From CAWBLP01 sp963789495 (GTDB lineage Bacteria; Pseudomonadota; Alphaproteobacteria; Acetobacterales; Acetobacteraceae), in assembly GCA_963789495.1 (NCBI GenBank), contig CAWBLP010000004.1, positions 124,001-188,000 on the forward strand: 64,000 nucleotides of DNA. Reading direction: 5' to 3'. Under the pieces are notes generated by a model. It was not told the DNA's origin. It saw nothing but the letters and a program-made list of their open reading frames with translations, and made no database searches. Below, piece by piece: positions 7,814 to 15,837 of the stretch (positions within the stretch are counted from its first letter, which is position 1; every line of letters begins with the position of its first letter). Both the position numbers and the translations under genes were made by a program.

Positions 7814-8416
7814 CTACCGCACCGATGTCTGCCGCTTCTGCTGCGCGTTCTCGGCGTAGTTGCGGAACAGCTGATCTGCCTGCTTCTTCTGCTGATCCGA
7901 CAGGGTGTAGTATAGATTCTCGAACGCAGGCACCAGCTTCTGCACGTCCTCAGACCGGGTTTGCTCCACCTGCGCATAGGACTTCATGTTGTCCACCGCG
8001 GACATTGAGGACAGCTTATCGGCCCGCCGGTGATAGGCCTGATCGATATTGTTGGCGTTGTTGCGCATCACCTGGGCGAACTGGTCCCACGGCTGACTTT
8101 GCGCCGGCGTGATGTGCAGCCGGGTGTGCAGATCGCTGATCCGGCGTTCCACCAGGCTTTGCAGCGACTCTCCGGCCTGGCGCTTCGGCCCGGTGGCCTT
8201 GTTTACCTGAGTCTTCGCCATGGGGCTGGTCTTTGGGCCGGTCGTGGATGGCGCCTGAGCTGACGAAGTAGCGCCGCTGCTAGGGGATGCTGCCGGAGCA
8301 GCCGAACCACCGGAGGACGACCCAGATTGTGCCCAGCCGGATGCGACCCCCGTGACGGATAGGGCGCCTGCGATCAGCAGGGCAGGTGCGGCGTGGGCAA
8401 GCAACGAGGCTTTCAT
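7814..8416 (-). CDS. Spy/CpxP-like periplasmic protein with LTxxQ motif
   Basis: A 200-residue exported protein. Residues 1-30 form a signal peptide (positive MKAS start, hydrophobic core, cleavage near GWA-QS). A serine/proline/alanine linker runs to about residue 75, followed by an all-helical domain with LVERRISDLHTRLHITPAQS and YYTLSDQQKKQADQLF, which resemble the two LTxxQ motifs of Spy/CpxP periplasmic chaperones and envelope stress sensors. Close neighbours give no operon context. The family call rests on the repeated L-T/S-x-x-Q motif. Confidence 0.75.
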   Translation of the reverse strand: MKASLLAHAAPALLIAGALSVTGVASGWAQSGSSSGGSAAPAASPSSGATSSAQAPSTTGPKTSPMAKTQVNKATGPKRQAGESLQSLVERRISDLHTRLHITPAQSQPWDQFAQVMRNNANNIDQAYHRRADKLSSMSAVDNMKSYAQVEQTRSEDVQKLVPAFENLYYTLSDQQKKQADQLFRNYAENAQQKRQTSVR

Positions 8417-8590
8417 GGCAGGCTTCTCCGTCGGAGTGGCGGTTCAGCGCGCCGGGTCGAGCGAACAGCATGTCCGGTTCTGCGGCGCGCCCTGCCATAA
8501 CTCGGTTGCGATTGTGGTGGTACAGGTCGCCTCGCATGTTTTTGTAGAGGCGCCCTGGAGCAATCGATACGCAGTCGACAGATCGCCCCG

Positions 8591-9671
8591 CTACAGCCCG
8601 GCGCGCAAATACTGCGGCGGCAGCGGCGGCTTCACCCCGAAGGCCTTGGCGGCGCGCAGTGGCCAGGCCGGATCGGCGAGTAGTGCCCGCGCCAGCAGCA
8701 CAACATCCGCGCGGCCGTTCGCGACGATCTCCGCGGCATGCGTCGGTTCGGTGATCAGCCCGACCGCGCCGGTGGCGATGCCGGCACCATGCCGCACCGC
8801 CTCGGCGAACGGCACCTGATAGCCGGGATGCAGCGAGGGGATCACCTGCTCGCCCGACACGCCGCCCGAGGAGCAGTCGATCAGGTCGACGTCCCCGCGC
8901 GCAGCCAACCGGCGGCACAATGCGACCGTGTCCTCGATGGACAGGCCACCTGCCATCCAATCGGTGCAGGACAGCCGGATCCAAAGCGGCAGCTCGGCCG
9001 GCCACTCCGAGCGCACAGCGTCCAGCGCCTCCATCAGGAACCGGCTGCGCCCTTCCGCGTCGCCGCCATAGGCGTCGTTACGGCGGTTGGAAATCGGCGA
9101 CAGGAACGAATGCAACAGGTAGCCATGCGCGGCATGCAGCTCGACCAGCTTAAATCCGGCCTGGCGTGCCATGCGCGCACTGGCGGCGAATTGCGCGGCG
9201 ATCTCCGTGATCTGGCCCGGTGTCAACGCCTGCGGATCGGTGGCGCCTGGCACCATCGGAATGGCACTGGGCGCGAGCGGCACCCAGCCGCCATCCTGCG
9301 GCGCGATCGGCTTCCCGCCATCCCAAGGCCGTTGGCAGCTCGCCTTGCGCCCGGCATGGGCGAGCTGAATCCCCGGCACGGCGCCACTGCTCTCGATGAG
9401 GGCAGCAAGCCGCGCGAGCAGCCCCTGGTGCGCCGGGTTCCACAGACCCAGGCAGTTCGGTGTGATGCGGCCGACGGCGGAAACATGCGTCGCCTCGGTG
9501 ATCACGATGCCCGCCCCGCCCATCGCGCGAGCACCGAGGTGCTGCACGTGCCAATCATCGCCGAGCCCGTCGGTGGCGCTGTACCTGGCACATTGGGGCG
9601 ACGACGATGCGATTGCGGGCGGTGACCGAACGGAAGGTGATCGGCTGGAACAGGAGCGGCGTATGGGGCAT
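8591..9671 (-). CDS. Old Yellow Enzyme family NADH:flavin oxidoreductase (frameshifted here)
   Basis: An FMN-dependent ene-reductase of the YqjM/NamA class that reduces activated C=C bonds. The true N-terminus is MPHTPLLFQPITFRSVTARN from ATG 9671, continuing RIVVAPMCQ; one base later the frame changes and the protein resumes YSATDGLGDDWHVQHLGARA. An extra C at 9584-9585 (GTACCTGG instead of GTACTGG on the plus strand) explains this. Further family segments are GIQLAHAGRKA, ELHAAHGYLLHSFLSP with the active-site histidines, and SNRRNDAYGG. Restored length is about 360 residues, normal for the family. Given similar lesions in essential genes, a sequencing error is likelier than a pseudogene. 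Confidence 0.85.
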
Positions 9672-9837
9672 GCTGGCTGTGATCCCGGAGGCGAGACGAA
9701 AGCGGAGCGGCCGGCCATACGGCCTAAGCGCGCGGATCACAACATCCGACCGTGGCGTTCGACGGCCGGACGTCCTATGTCAACGGACACCGGGGCAGTG
9801 TGGCACTCAGCCTGGCACCGGGACGGAGGTCGATGGA

Positions 9838-10326
9838 ATGGCAAAGAGCAGCGCGCGGCCACGACTGGTGGATAAACGGAAGGCCGGGTCCGATGACGCG
9901 GCCGGATTGGATGTGGCGTCGAGCCGCACCGCCGACGTCCTGATGGATGCCATCGTCGCGGAGCTGAAGAAATCTGGCAAGGTGACGGTGCCGCGCTTTG
10001 GCACCTTCACGGTGCGCGCGCTGCGGGCTCGCAAGGACGCACAGGCGCAGAGCGCGGAGCCGGTCGGGCGCACCGTGCGGTTCAAGCCGTCGTCCCGACT
10101 GGAGCAGGCGGTTCAGGGCAGCTCGGCAGACGATGCTGTGGGCGATGCGCTGCTGAGCGGCTTTTCGACCGCGGTCGCGCGTGCGATCGACCGGGCGCAT
10201 ACCGCCGGTCTGGCGGTACCGGGGCGGGAGCACGGTACAGCCGTGGAACGCCGTCCCGACGGAACGGTGGTGAGGCTCGATGAGCGCCTGGAGTGGACAC
10301 CGGATGGCCAGGTGAGTCGCGCCTGA
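9838..10326 (+). CDS. HU/IHF-fold DNA-binding protein with antitoxin-like C-terminal tail
   Basis: A 162-residue basic protein. Residues about 28-97 look like an HU/IHF domain: SRTADVLMDAIVAELKKSGK, VTVPRFGTFTVRALRARKDA and GRTVRFKPSSRLEQAV correspond to the HU body, arm base and closing helix. Residues 105-162 are extra: a helix FSTAVARAIDRAHTAGLAVP followed by a small strand unit ERRPDGTVVRLDE. That helix-plus-DGxVVxL pattern resembles short antitoxins found before zeta-type kinases. Start ATG 9838 follows a GGAGG site. The next gene, a zeta-like kinase, begins ten bases after the stop. The HU call is good; the antitoxin role is inference from layout. Confidence 0.72.
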   Translation: MAKSSARPRLVDKRKAGSDDAAGLDVASSRTADVLMDAIVAELKKSGKVTVPRFGTFTVRALRARKDAQAQSAEPVGRTVRFKPSSRLEQAVQGSSADDAVGDALLSGFSTAVARAIDRAHTAGLAVPGREHGTAVERRPDGTVVRLDERLEWTPDGQVSRA

Positions 10327-10336
10327 ACTGGGCGTC

Positions 10337-10939
10337 GTGCCCTGGTTCTGGTTGGTCGCCGGACCCAACGGTGCAGGCAAATCGACCCTGGTCGAAGCGA
10401 GCGTTATGCAGGCCGTAGTCGGGATCGACCTGGTTACGTTGAACGCTGACACGCGGGCCCGGGCGATCCTCGACGCCGAACCCGGCGCGAGCGGGGTCAC
10501 CCTGCGAGCCGCCGGGGAGATCGATGCAGAAGTCGCGGCCTGCATCGAACAAGGCAAGGATTTCCTGGTGGAAACCGTGCTGTCGTCGGACAAGTATCTG
10601 GACGACATCGAACGCGCCCGGTCGCTGGGCTATCGGATCGGCGTGATTTATGTCGGCCTTGCGACACCGGAAGACGCGGTGCGGCGTGTGGCTTTGCGGC
10701 GCGCGCTGGGAGGTCACGACGTGCCCAGACCCCGGATCGTTGCACGGTGGGCACGCTCCATTGACATGTTCCGGCGAGTCGCGCCGCTCGCGCACCGTCT
10801 GTACGTATTCGACAACAGCAGCCCGAACGGTCCCGTGCTGATCGCTCGCAAGGAAGGGCAGACGGTAGAAGTGCTGGCTCCCGGACGCATTCCCGAAATC
10901 GACGCGGCGCTTTCTGGCGCGAGCCGGGGGGCAACATGA
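10337..10939 (+). CDS. Zeta-toxin-like P-loop kinase
   Basis: A 200-residue P-loop protein starting GTG 10337. WFWLVAGPNGAGKSTLVEAS holds the Walker A motif close to the N-terminus; DLVTLNADTRAR and FLVETVLSSDKYLDDIERAR follow the order of the zeta-toxin/COG4185 family, whose members phosphorylate UDP-N-acetyl sugars or other small molecules. The DVPRPRIVARWARSIDMF segment is the basic lid-like helix of this group. It is preceded by the HU-like gene (10 bases) and overlaps the pdxY start by four bases (ATGA). A toxin role is likely but not shown; some family members are metabolic kinases. Confidence 0.75.
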   Translation: MPWFWLVAGPNGAGKSTLVEASVMQAVVGIDLVTLNADTRARAILDAEPGASGVTLRAAGEIDAEVAACIEQGKDFLVETVLSSDKYLDDIERARSLGYRIGVIYVGLATPEDAVRRVALRRALGGHDVPRPRIVARWARSIDMFRRVAPLAHRLYVFDNSSPNGPVLIARKEGQTVEVLAPGRIPEIDAALSGASRGAT

Positions 10940-11796
10940 ACATCCTGTCGATCCAGTCCTGGGTGTCCTATGGCCATGTCGGCAACGCCAGCGCCGTGTT
11001 TCCGCTGCAGCGTCTTGGCGCCGAGGTGTGGTCGATCAATACCGTGCAGTTCTCCAACCACACCGGCTATGGCCACTGGACCGGGCAGGTGTTCACCGGG
11101 GAGGCGGTGCGCGATCTGGTGGACGGGATCGCCGCCCGCGACGTGCTGCGCCGCTGTGACGCCGTGCTGTCCGGCTACATGGGGGATGCCACAATCGGCG
11201 GGGCGATCCTGCATGCGGTCGCGCGGGTGCGGGCGGAAAATCCTGCCGCGGTCTATTGCTGCGACCCGGTCATCGGTGACGTTGAGGAAGGCGTCTATGT
11301 GCGGCCAGGCATCGAGGAATTCCTGCGCGACGTGGCCTTGCCACAGGCCGATATCGCGACCCCGAACCGGTTCGAGCTGGAGCGGTTGACCGGCCTGTCC
11401 TGCACCACGATGGCGCAGGCGAAGACCGCCGCCACTCGGCTGGCGGAGATGTTGCGGCCGGATGGGCTGCGCTGCGTGTTGCTGACCAGCCTGGACAGCG
11501 AGGAAACTCCGGGTGACCATCTCGATCTGCTGGTGGCCGAGGCCGGACGCTTCCACCTGTTGCGGACGCCCCGCCTGCCGGTCGCGGTGAATGGTGCCGG
11601 CGATGCCATCGCCGCGCTGTTCCTGTTCCACCGCCTGCAAACTGGCGATCCGGTGATCGCGATGGAACTGGCCGGCTCATCGATCCATGGGCTGCTGAAA
11701 CGCACCGCGGAAGCGGGGGCTCGGGAGATCCTGACGGTAGCCGCGCAGGAGGAGTTTGTTGCTCCGTCCACCCGCTTCACCGCCCAGGCCTGCTGA
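10936..11796 (+). CDS. pdxY: Pyridoxal kinase
   Basis: A 286-residue ribokinase-fold vitamer kinase that phosphorylates pyridoxal for pyridoxal-phosphate salvage. MNILSIQSWVSYGHVGNASA is the typical PdxY start, followed by TVQFSNHTGYGHWTG, YCCDPVIGD and the C-terminal anion-hole motif VAVNGAGDAIAALFLF. In most kinases of this fold that motif reads GTGD or GAGD, so the active site is intact. The start overlaps the zeta-like kinase stop by four bases, indicating translational coupling, and a Nudix gene begins two bases after its own stop. Confidence 0.95.
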   Translation: MNILSIQSWVSYGHVGNASAVFPLQRLGAEVWSINTVQFSNHTGYGHWTGQVFTGEAVRDLVDGIAARDVLRRCDAVLSGYMGDATIGGAILHAVARVRAENPAAVYCCDPVIGDVEEGVYVRPGIEEFLRDVALPQADIATPNRFELERLTGLSCTTMAQAKTAATRLAEMLRPDGLRCVLLTSLDSEETPGDHLDLLVAEAGRFHLLRTPRLPVAVNGAGDAIAALFLFHRLQTGDPVIAMELAGSSIHGLLKRTAEAGAREILTVAAQEEFVAPSTRFTAQAC

Positions 11797-11797
11797 C

Positions 11798-12268
11798 ATG
11801 GCCCGTCGCACCTCCTGTGGCGTGATCGTCACCGATGGCGCGCGTATCCTGCTCGGTCATGCCACGCGGTCGCCGCGTTGGGACATTCCGAAGGGGCTGG
11901 CGGAGCCCGGAGAGGCACTTCGCTGCACCGCTTTGCGGGAACTGCAAGAGGAGACCGGGTTGGCGGCGCCATCGGACGCACTGCGGGATCTGGGCACCCA
12001 CGCCTACCTGCCGGGCAAGGACCTTGCCCTGTTCGCCTGGTATCCGACGGCCATGCCGGATCCACAGGTGCTGGCGTGCCGCTCGACCTTTACGTTGCCA
12101 AACAGTGCGACGCTGCCGGAATTCGACCGGTTTGGTGTGTTCACCTGGGATGAAGCGCTGCTTCGCGTCGGTAAGAATCTCGCGCGCGTGCTGGTCGCGA
12201 TCCGCGGCATCGGTGCCATGCAAGCGGGTGCCAGGCAATCCCCGCCAGGGCGGCCGATCTCGGTCTGA
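11798..12268 (+). CDS. Nudix hydrolase
   Basis: A 156-residue Nudix hydrolase, cleaving a nucleoside diphosphate linked to another group. The Nudix box is complete: GLAEPGEALRCTALRELQEE followed by TGL, matching G-x5-E-x7-R-E-x-x-E-E-x-G. The upstream strand GVIVTDGARILLGHATRSPR is typical. ATG 11798 lies two bases after the pdxY stop, so it is probably part of the same transcript. Substrate cannot be told from sequence. Confidence 0.9.
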   Translation: MARRTSCGVIVTDGARILLGHATRSPRWDIPKGLAEPGEALRCTALRELQEETGLAAPSDALRDLGTHAYLPGKDLALFAWYPTAMPDPQVLACRSTFTLPNSATLPEFDRFGVFTWDEALLRVGKNLARVLVAIRGIGAMQAGARQSPPGRPISV

Positions 12269-12328
12269 CCCGATCCAAAACAGGGACTGCTACGGGCCTC
12301 TGCCCAGAGCCGGCCGCGAGCGGGGCAG

Positions 12329-12646
12329 TCAGTTCGGCGGCACGGCAGTTTCCGGGCAAATCGCGGTCAGCGCAGCGCAGATGGTGTCGAAGCGGCGCGG
12401 ACCGCCCAGCACCGGCTGCAGCACAACATGCTTGCACGTGCGCCACAGGAACCAACTCGGGCTACGCTGCTCCGGCTCTTTGAGCGAGACGACCTCTTCG
12501 TATTCCACGGCATCCGCGTGCCAATCAAGTTCGATGTGCATGCGCAAGCCGTGGAAATCCGCCCAGGCCGCAAGGATCAGCAATTCGGGAATAGTGAAGG
12601 CGATGCCCTCGACGCGGGATCTGGTCGGGGCGTGGAAGCTGTTCAT
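12329..12646 (-). CDS. Hypothetical protein, unrecognised
   Basis: A 105-residue open frame starting MNSFHAPTRSRVEGIAFTIP. It is rich in aliphatic and aromatic residues with LLILAAWADFHGLRMHIELD in the first half and WFLWRTCKHVVLQPVLGG in the second, and has no signal peptide or known motif that I can identify. It lies between the Nudix gene (convergent) and rnhA (same strand, about 120 bases away). The amino-acid composition looks like real coding sequence and is better than that of the overlapping opposite frame, but it could still be spurious. Confidence 0.45.
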   Translation of the reverse strand: MNSFHAPTRSRVEGIAFTIPELLILAAWADFHGLRMHIELDWHADAVEYEEVVSLKEPEQRSPSWFLWRTCKHVVLQPVLGGPRRFDTICAALTAICPETAVPPN

Positions 12647-12766
12647 GATCCGTCTACCGTCCTGAACGCGATGTGCAGGACGGATGCAATCACGGAGACG
12701 ACGCGGGAGAAATTCGGAATTATCCGTACGGGATTGGCGCGGCGCGATCCGCCGATGACGCTGCGG

Positions 12767-13243
12767 CTACAACGCCTCCCGCGCCCGGGTCGCCAGCTTG
12801 TCGGCGCGCTCATTCATCGTGTTGCCGGCATGACCCCGTACCCAGCGCCACTCGATACGATGCTGCGCGGCGGCGGCGAGCAAGCGCTGCCACAGATCGA
12901 CATTCTTCACCGGATCGCCGGTTGAACTGCGCCAGTTCTTGCGTACCCAGCCGGTGTGCCAGCGAGTGATGCCGTTCTTGACGTATTCGCTGTCGGTATG
13001 CAGCACCACGACGCAGGGCCGTTTCAGGGCCTCCAACGCCATCGCGGCCGCGGTCAGCTCCATTCGATTGTTGGTGGTCTTCGGGTCGGCACCGGTTAGC
13101 TCCCGCTCATGCCCGCCAAAGCGCAGGATCGCGGCCCAGCCGCCGGGGCCTGGGTTCGGCTTGCAGCCGCCATCAGTCCAGACCTCCACCATTTGCTGCG
13201 ATGACGGTCCGGGGGTGACGGTGACCTGTTCTTCAGATGCCAT
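12767..13243 (-). CDS. rnhA: Ribonuclease HI
   Basis: A 158-residue RNase HI, which degrades the RNA strand of RNA-DNA hybrids. The acidic catalytic residues are visible in VEVWTDGGCKPNPGPGG (Asp), NNRMELTAAAMALEAL (Glu), VVLHTDSEYVKNGI (Asp) and NERADKLA (Asp), with the histidine in VRGHAGNTMN. The start overlaps the thrB 3' end by 11 bases, so rnhA is the second gene of a thrB-rnhA pair, an order common in alphaproteobacteria. A few extra N-terminal residues precede the first strand. Confidence 0.97.
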   Translation of the reverse strand: MASEEQVTVTPGPSSQQMVEVWTDGGCKPNPGPGGWAAILRFGGHERELTGADPKTTNNRMELTAAAMALEALKRPCVVVLHTDSEYVKNGITRWHTGWVRKNWRSSTGDPVKNVDLWQRLLAAAAQHRIEWRWVRGHAGNTMNERADKLATRAREAL

Positions 13244-14192
13244 AAGCGTGCTCGTCGCGTGCCGACAGATGGAAGCGCAGCCGGCGCAGATACTCGACCG
13301 GGTCTTTGCGGGTGACCAATGCGCCCGGCGGTGTGTTCAGCCAGTCATACAGGCGCGTCAGCAGAAAGCGGATCGCCGCGCCCTGGCAGAGCACCGGCAA
13401 CGCGGTCCGTTCCGCCGGTGAAAGCGGCCGGACCGCCGTGTAGCCGGATAGCAGGGCGCGTGCCTTGGTCACGTTAAAGGCAAAATCCGGTTCGAAGCAC
13501 CAAGCGTTCAGACAGATGGCGACGTCATAGGCTAGGATGTCGGTCGCCGCGAAGTAGAAGTCGATCAGTCCGGACAACTGGTCGTCCAGGAAGAACACAT
13601 TGTCGGGAAACAGGTCGGCGTGGATATGCCCGATCGCCAGATCGCGCGGCCATGTCTCCAGAATGCCGGTGAGCGCGGTGTCGAGCTCGCGCGCCAGGCC
13701 CGGCTGCACTTCGTCCGCGCGCTCGCGGGCACGATCCAGCAGCGGCAGCCAGCCATGGGGCCCCAATGCGTTGCGGCGGGTCGGGGCATAGTCGGCGCCG
13801 GCCAGATGCAGCGCCGCGAGCGCCGTCCCCACCGGACCGCAATGGTCCAGTCGCACGCGGCGTGGCCAGACACCCGGCAGAAAGGTCGTGATGGCGGCAT
13901 GGCGTCCGCACAGATGCCGCAGCGCCACCCCATCGCGGGCCTGCACTGGCTGGGGGCACACCACGCCGCGCTGCGCCAGATGCGCCATCAGGCCGAGGAA
14001 CCAGGGCAGTTCCTGGGGATCGACCCGTTTCTCGTAAAGGGTCAGGATGTAGTCGCCGATGGTGGTGCGGAGGGAGAAGTTGGAATTCTCCACGCCCTCG
14101 GCGATGCCGCGGAAGGCAACCATCGTGCCCAAATCGTACTCGGTCAGGAACGCTGCCAGCGCTTCGTCGGTGACCTCGGTGTAGACGGCCAT
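13233..14192 (-). CDS. thrB: Homoserine kinase, APH-fold type
   Basis: A 319-residue kinase of the aminoglycoside-phosphotransferase fold (alphaproteobacterial ThrB), phosphorylating homoserine for threonine synthesis. MAVYTEVTDEALAAFLTEYD and GIAEGVENSNFSLRT are the typical start and nucleotide loop; the catalytic loop AIGHIHADLFPDNVFFLDD and metal site GLIDFYFAATD are complete. ATG 14192 is chosen; a longer extension lacks similarity. In related genomes ispH precedes thrB, but here the upstream 440 bases show no ispH. It overlaps rnhA. Confidence 0.93.
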   Translation of the reverse strand: MAVYTEVTDEALAAFLTEYDLGTMVAFRGIAEGVENSNFSLRTTIGDYILTLYEKRVDPQELPWFLGLMAHLAQRGVVCPQPVQARDGVALRHLCGRHAAITTFLPGVWPRRVRLDHCGPVGTALAALHLAGADYAPTRRNALGPHGWLPLLDRARERADEVQPGLARELDTALTGILETWPRDLAIGHIHADLFPDNVFFLDDQLSGLIDFYFAATDILAYDVAICLNAWCFEPDFAFNVTKARALLSGYTAVRPLSPAERTALPVLCQGAAIRFLLTRLYDWLNTPPGALVTRKDPVEYLRRLRFHLSARDEHAYGI

Positions 14193-14637
14193 CTCAGGCC
14201 GGTTCGGCGGGCGGCGGAAAAACAAAGATTTCGTCGATCACCCACCGCTCCTCGGTCGCCAGGTACAGAGTGCTCACTCCGAGGAGGGAGCCGATCCGGC
14301 CCGAACGCCTCCGGAATTGGGGCGCGGACACCGGCTCGCAGGGTGGCTACGCACCCGGGGGCTGTCCAGTGCAAACCGATGGACGGTGTACCGCGTCACC
14401 GATAGTGCGAACCGGCGGCCGCCGAACCGGCGCAGGCTGCGAGCCGTGCGAGGCATGCTGCAGTGGAGTCGGACTTGCTGCCGGGCCGCAAGACCGGCGC
14501 TGGCGCTTGGCCGGCGGTCGCTGCCCGGCGGACTCGGCCGACGCGTAGGATAGGACGGCCGCGAGTTGTCCATTCGACGCGTGCCCGGCACTATGCGTCG
14601 CAGCCCCGCGCCGGCAACGCACAATCCGGAGTCTTCG
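14193..14637. other. Non-coding spacer between thrB and lipoprotein gene
   Basis: About 445 bases between divergent genes. It should hold promoters for thrB-rnhA and the lipoprotein gene, but no clear -35/-10 pair stands out. On the minus strand a 27-codon frame from GTG 14277 (VSTLYLATEERWVIDEIFVF) ends two bases before the thrB start; it could be a leader peptide or chance. Nothing else was recognised. Confidence 0.5.
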
Positions 14638-15180
14638 ATGCCCTTCTGCCTGTCCATCGCCTGCCGCGCCGCGTCGCTAGCTTTGTTGCTGCCCCTGCTG
14701 TCGGGTTGCGGGCCGGAGCGGAACCAGTTTCCCCCGGCCTGTCCCCATGCCGGGCTGCTCGATCCGACCGGCGATATCCTGGTGTACCGGCCGAACAGCA
14801 GCGGGCACGACCTGACCGATGTCGTGCTGCAGGGACGGATGGTCGGGATCAACGGCCAGTGCCGGCCCGGAGACAAGGGGACCCTGGACGTTGCCGTGAA
14901 ATTCAGCATCGAGTTCGCGCGTGGGCCCGCCATGCAGGGCGATCGCACCCAGGTGCCGGTATTCGTCGCGGTCACCGAGGGCGACCGCATCCTGGACAAG
15001 CATCTGTACCAGGTGGAGGCAGCGTTCCCGCGTAACGTGGATCGGGTGCGGCTGACCTCCGCTGAGGTGGACCTGACACTTCCCGTCACCCCGACCAAGT
15101 CCGGCGCAGCCTACAGCATCCTGGCCGGATTCCAGCTGACCCCGGACCAGTTGGCTGCGGAGCGCGCCAAGGAGCGGTGA
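14638..15180 (+). CDS. Putative lipoprotein
   Basis: A 180-residue predicted lipoprotein. The N-terminus MPFCLSIACRAASLALLLPL is a hydrophobic signal, with a lipobox LLSGC at about residues 20-24. The mature part begins GPERNQFPPACPHAGLLDPT and contains two regions of short strands, with DVAVKFSIEFARGPAMQGDR, suggesting a beta-rich periplasmic domain anchored to a membrane. No specific family is recognised, although similar proteins occur in Acetobacteraceae. A second small lipoprotein-like gene follows 195 bases downstream. Confidence 0.75.
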   Translation: MPFCLSIACRAASLALLLPLLSGCGPERNQFPPACPHAGLLDPTGDILVYRPNSSGHDLTDVVLQGRMVGINGQCRPGDKGTLDVAVKFSIEFARGPAMQGDRTQVPVFVAVTEGDRILDKHLYQVEAAFPRNVDRVRLTSAEVDLTLPVTPTKSGAAYSILAGFQLTPDQLAAERAKER

Positions 15181-15375
15181 CGGCCGCTTCGCTGCGGGAC
15201 GTTGTCATGATCCCTGTGCCGGCCTCACCCGTTCTGCGGGCGGTGGTGGGGAACGCCGTATCGCCGGCGACTTGAAGTGCCGGCAGGGTGGGGGTTCGGC
15301 AAACTCGGACGCAGGCTGCGGCTTGCCCGACACGCCGCTTCCTGCAAGCTTGCCCCGATGGTTGGAGACGTCCGT

Positions 15376-15837
15376 ATGGCTTGGCTGCGCAGCCTGATTT
15401 CGCTCATGCCGGGACCGCTGCGCGCCGTGCGGGCAGCGCCGGCGCTGCTGGTGATCGGTTGCGCTTTGGTGGACCAGAACACCTTTGCCCCGGCGCCCGA
15501 AGCGAAACCCGTTGCTGGCCTGGGGGGCCAGCCGGCCGAACCGGTGCGGGTCAATTCCCGCCGGGCGCTGGTGACCATCGATTTCCGCTCACCCGCCCCG
15601 GCATTCCAGCAATTGCTGCGTTATGCGGTACAGGCGGCCGAAGCGCGCGACGCGAACGTGCAATATGATGTCATCGCCATGGTAGCGTCCGCCGATGCTG
15701 CGGCGCAGGGCCAGGCCGATGCGATCTTGGTCATGCGCGCTTTGATCTCTGACGGCGTGCCGGCCCGACGGGTGCATCTTGGATTGCGCGCCGACCCTGC
15801 GCTGCCGGCGCGCCAGGTTCGTGTCTACGTCCGCTAA
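15376..15837 (+). CDS. Putative lipoprotein with OmpA-like C-terminal pattern
   Basis: A 153-residue protein from ATG 15376, preceded by GGAG eight bases upstream. A hydrophobic segment ends in LLVIGCALVDQNTF, a possible lipobox with the cysteine near residue 35. The C-terminal part, DAILVMRALISDGVPARRVH followed by LGLRADPALPARQVRVYV, resembles the last helix and strand of OmpA-type peptidoglycan-binding domains (RAxAVxxYLVxxGVPAxRV), although key Asp/Arg residues are not clear. The last 17 bases overlap the start of the permease gene. Confidence 0.6.
   Translation: MAWLRSLISLMPGPLRAVRAAPALLVIGCALVDQNTFAPAPEAKPVAGLGGQPAEPVRVNSRRALVTIDFRSPAPAFQQLLRYAVQAAEARDANVQYDVIAMVASADAAAQGQADAILVMRALISDGVPARRVHLGLRADPALPARQVRVYVR

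Noticed and set aside
12428..12925. Plus-strand frame overlapping the hypothetical gene and rnhA
   Set aside because: It overlaps the clearly real rnhA 3' end and has no recognisable motif; the minus-strand frame at 12329-12646 looks more like protein.
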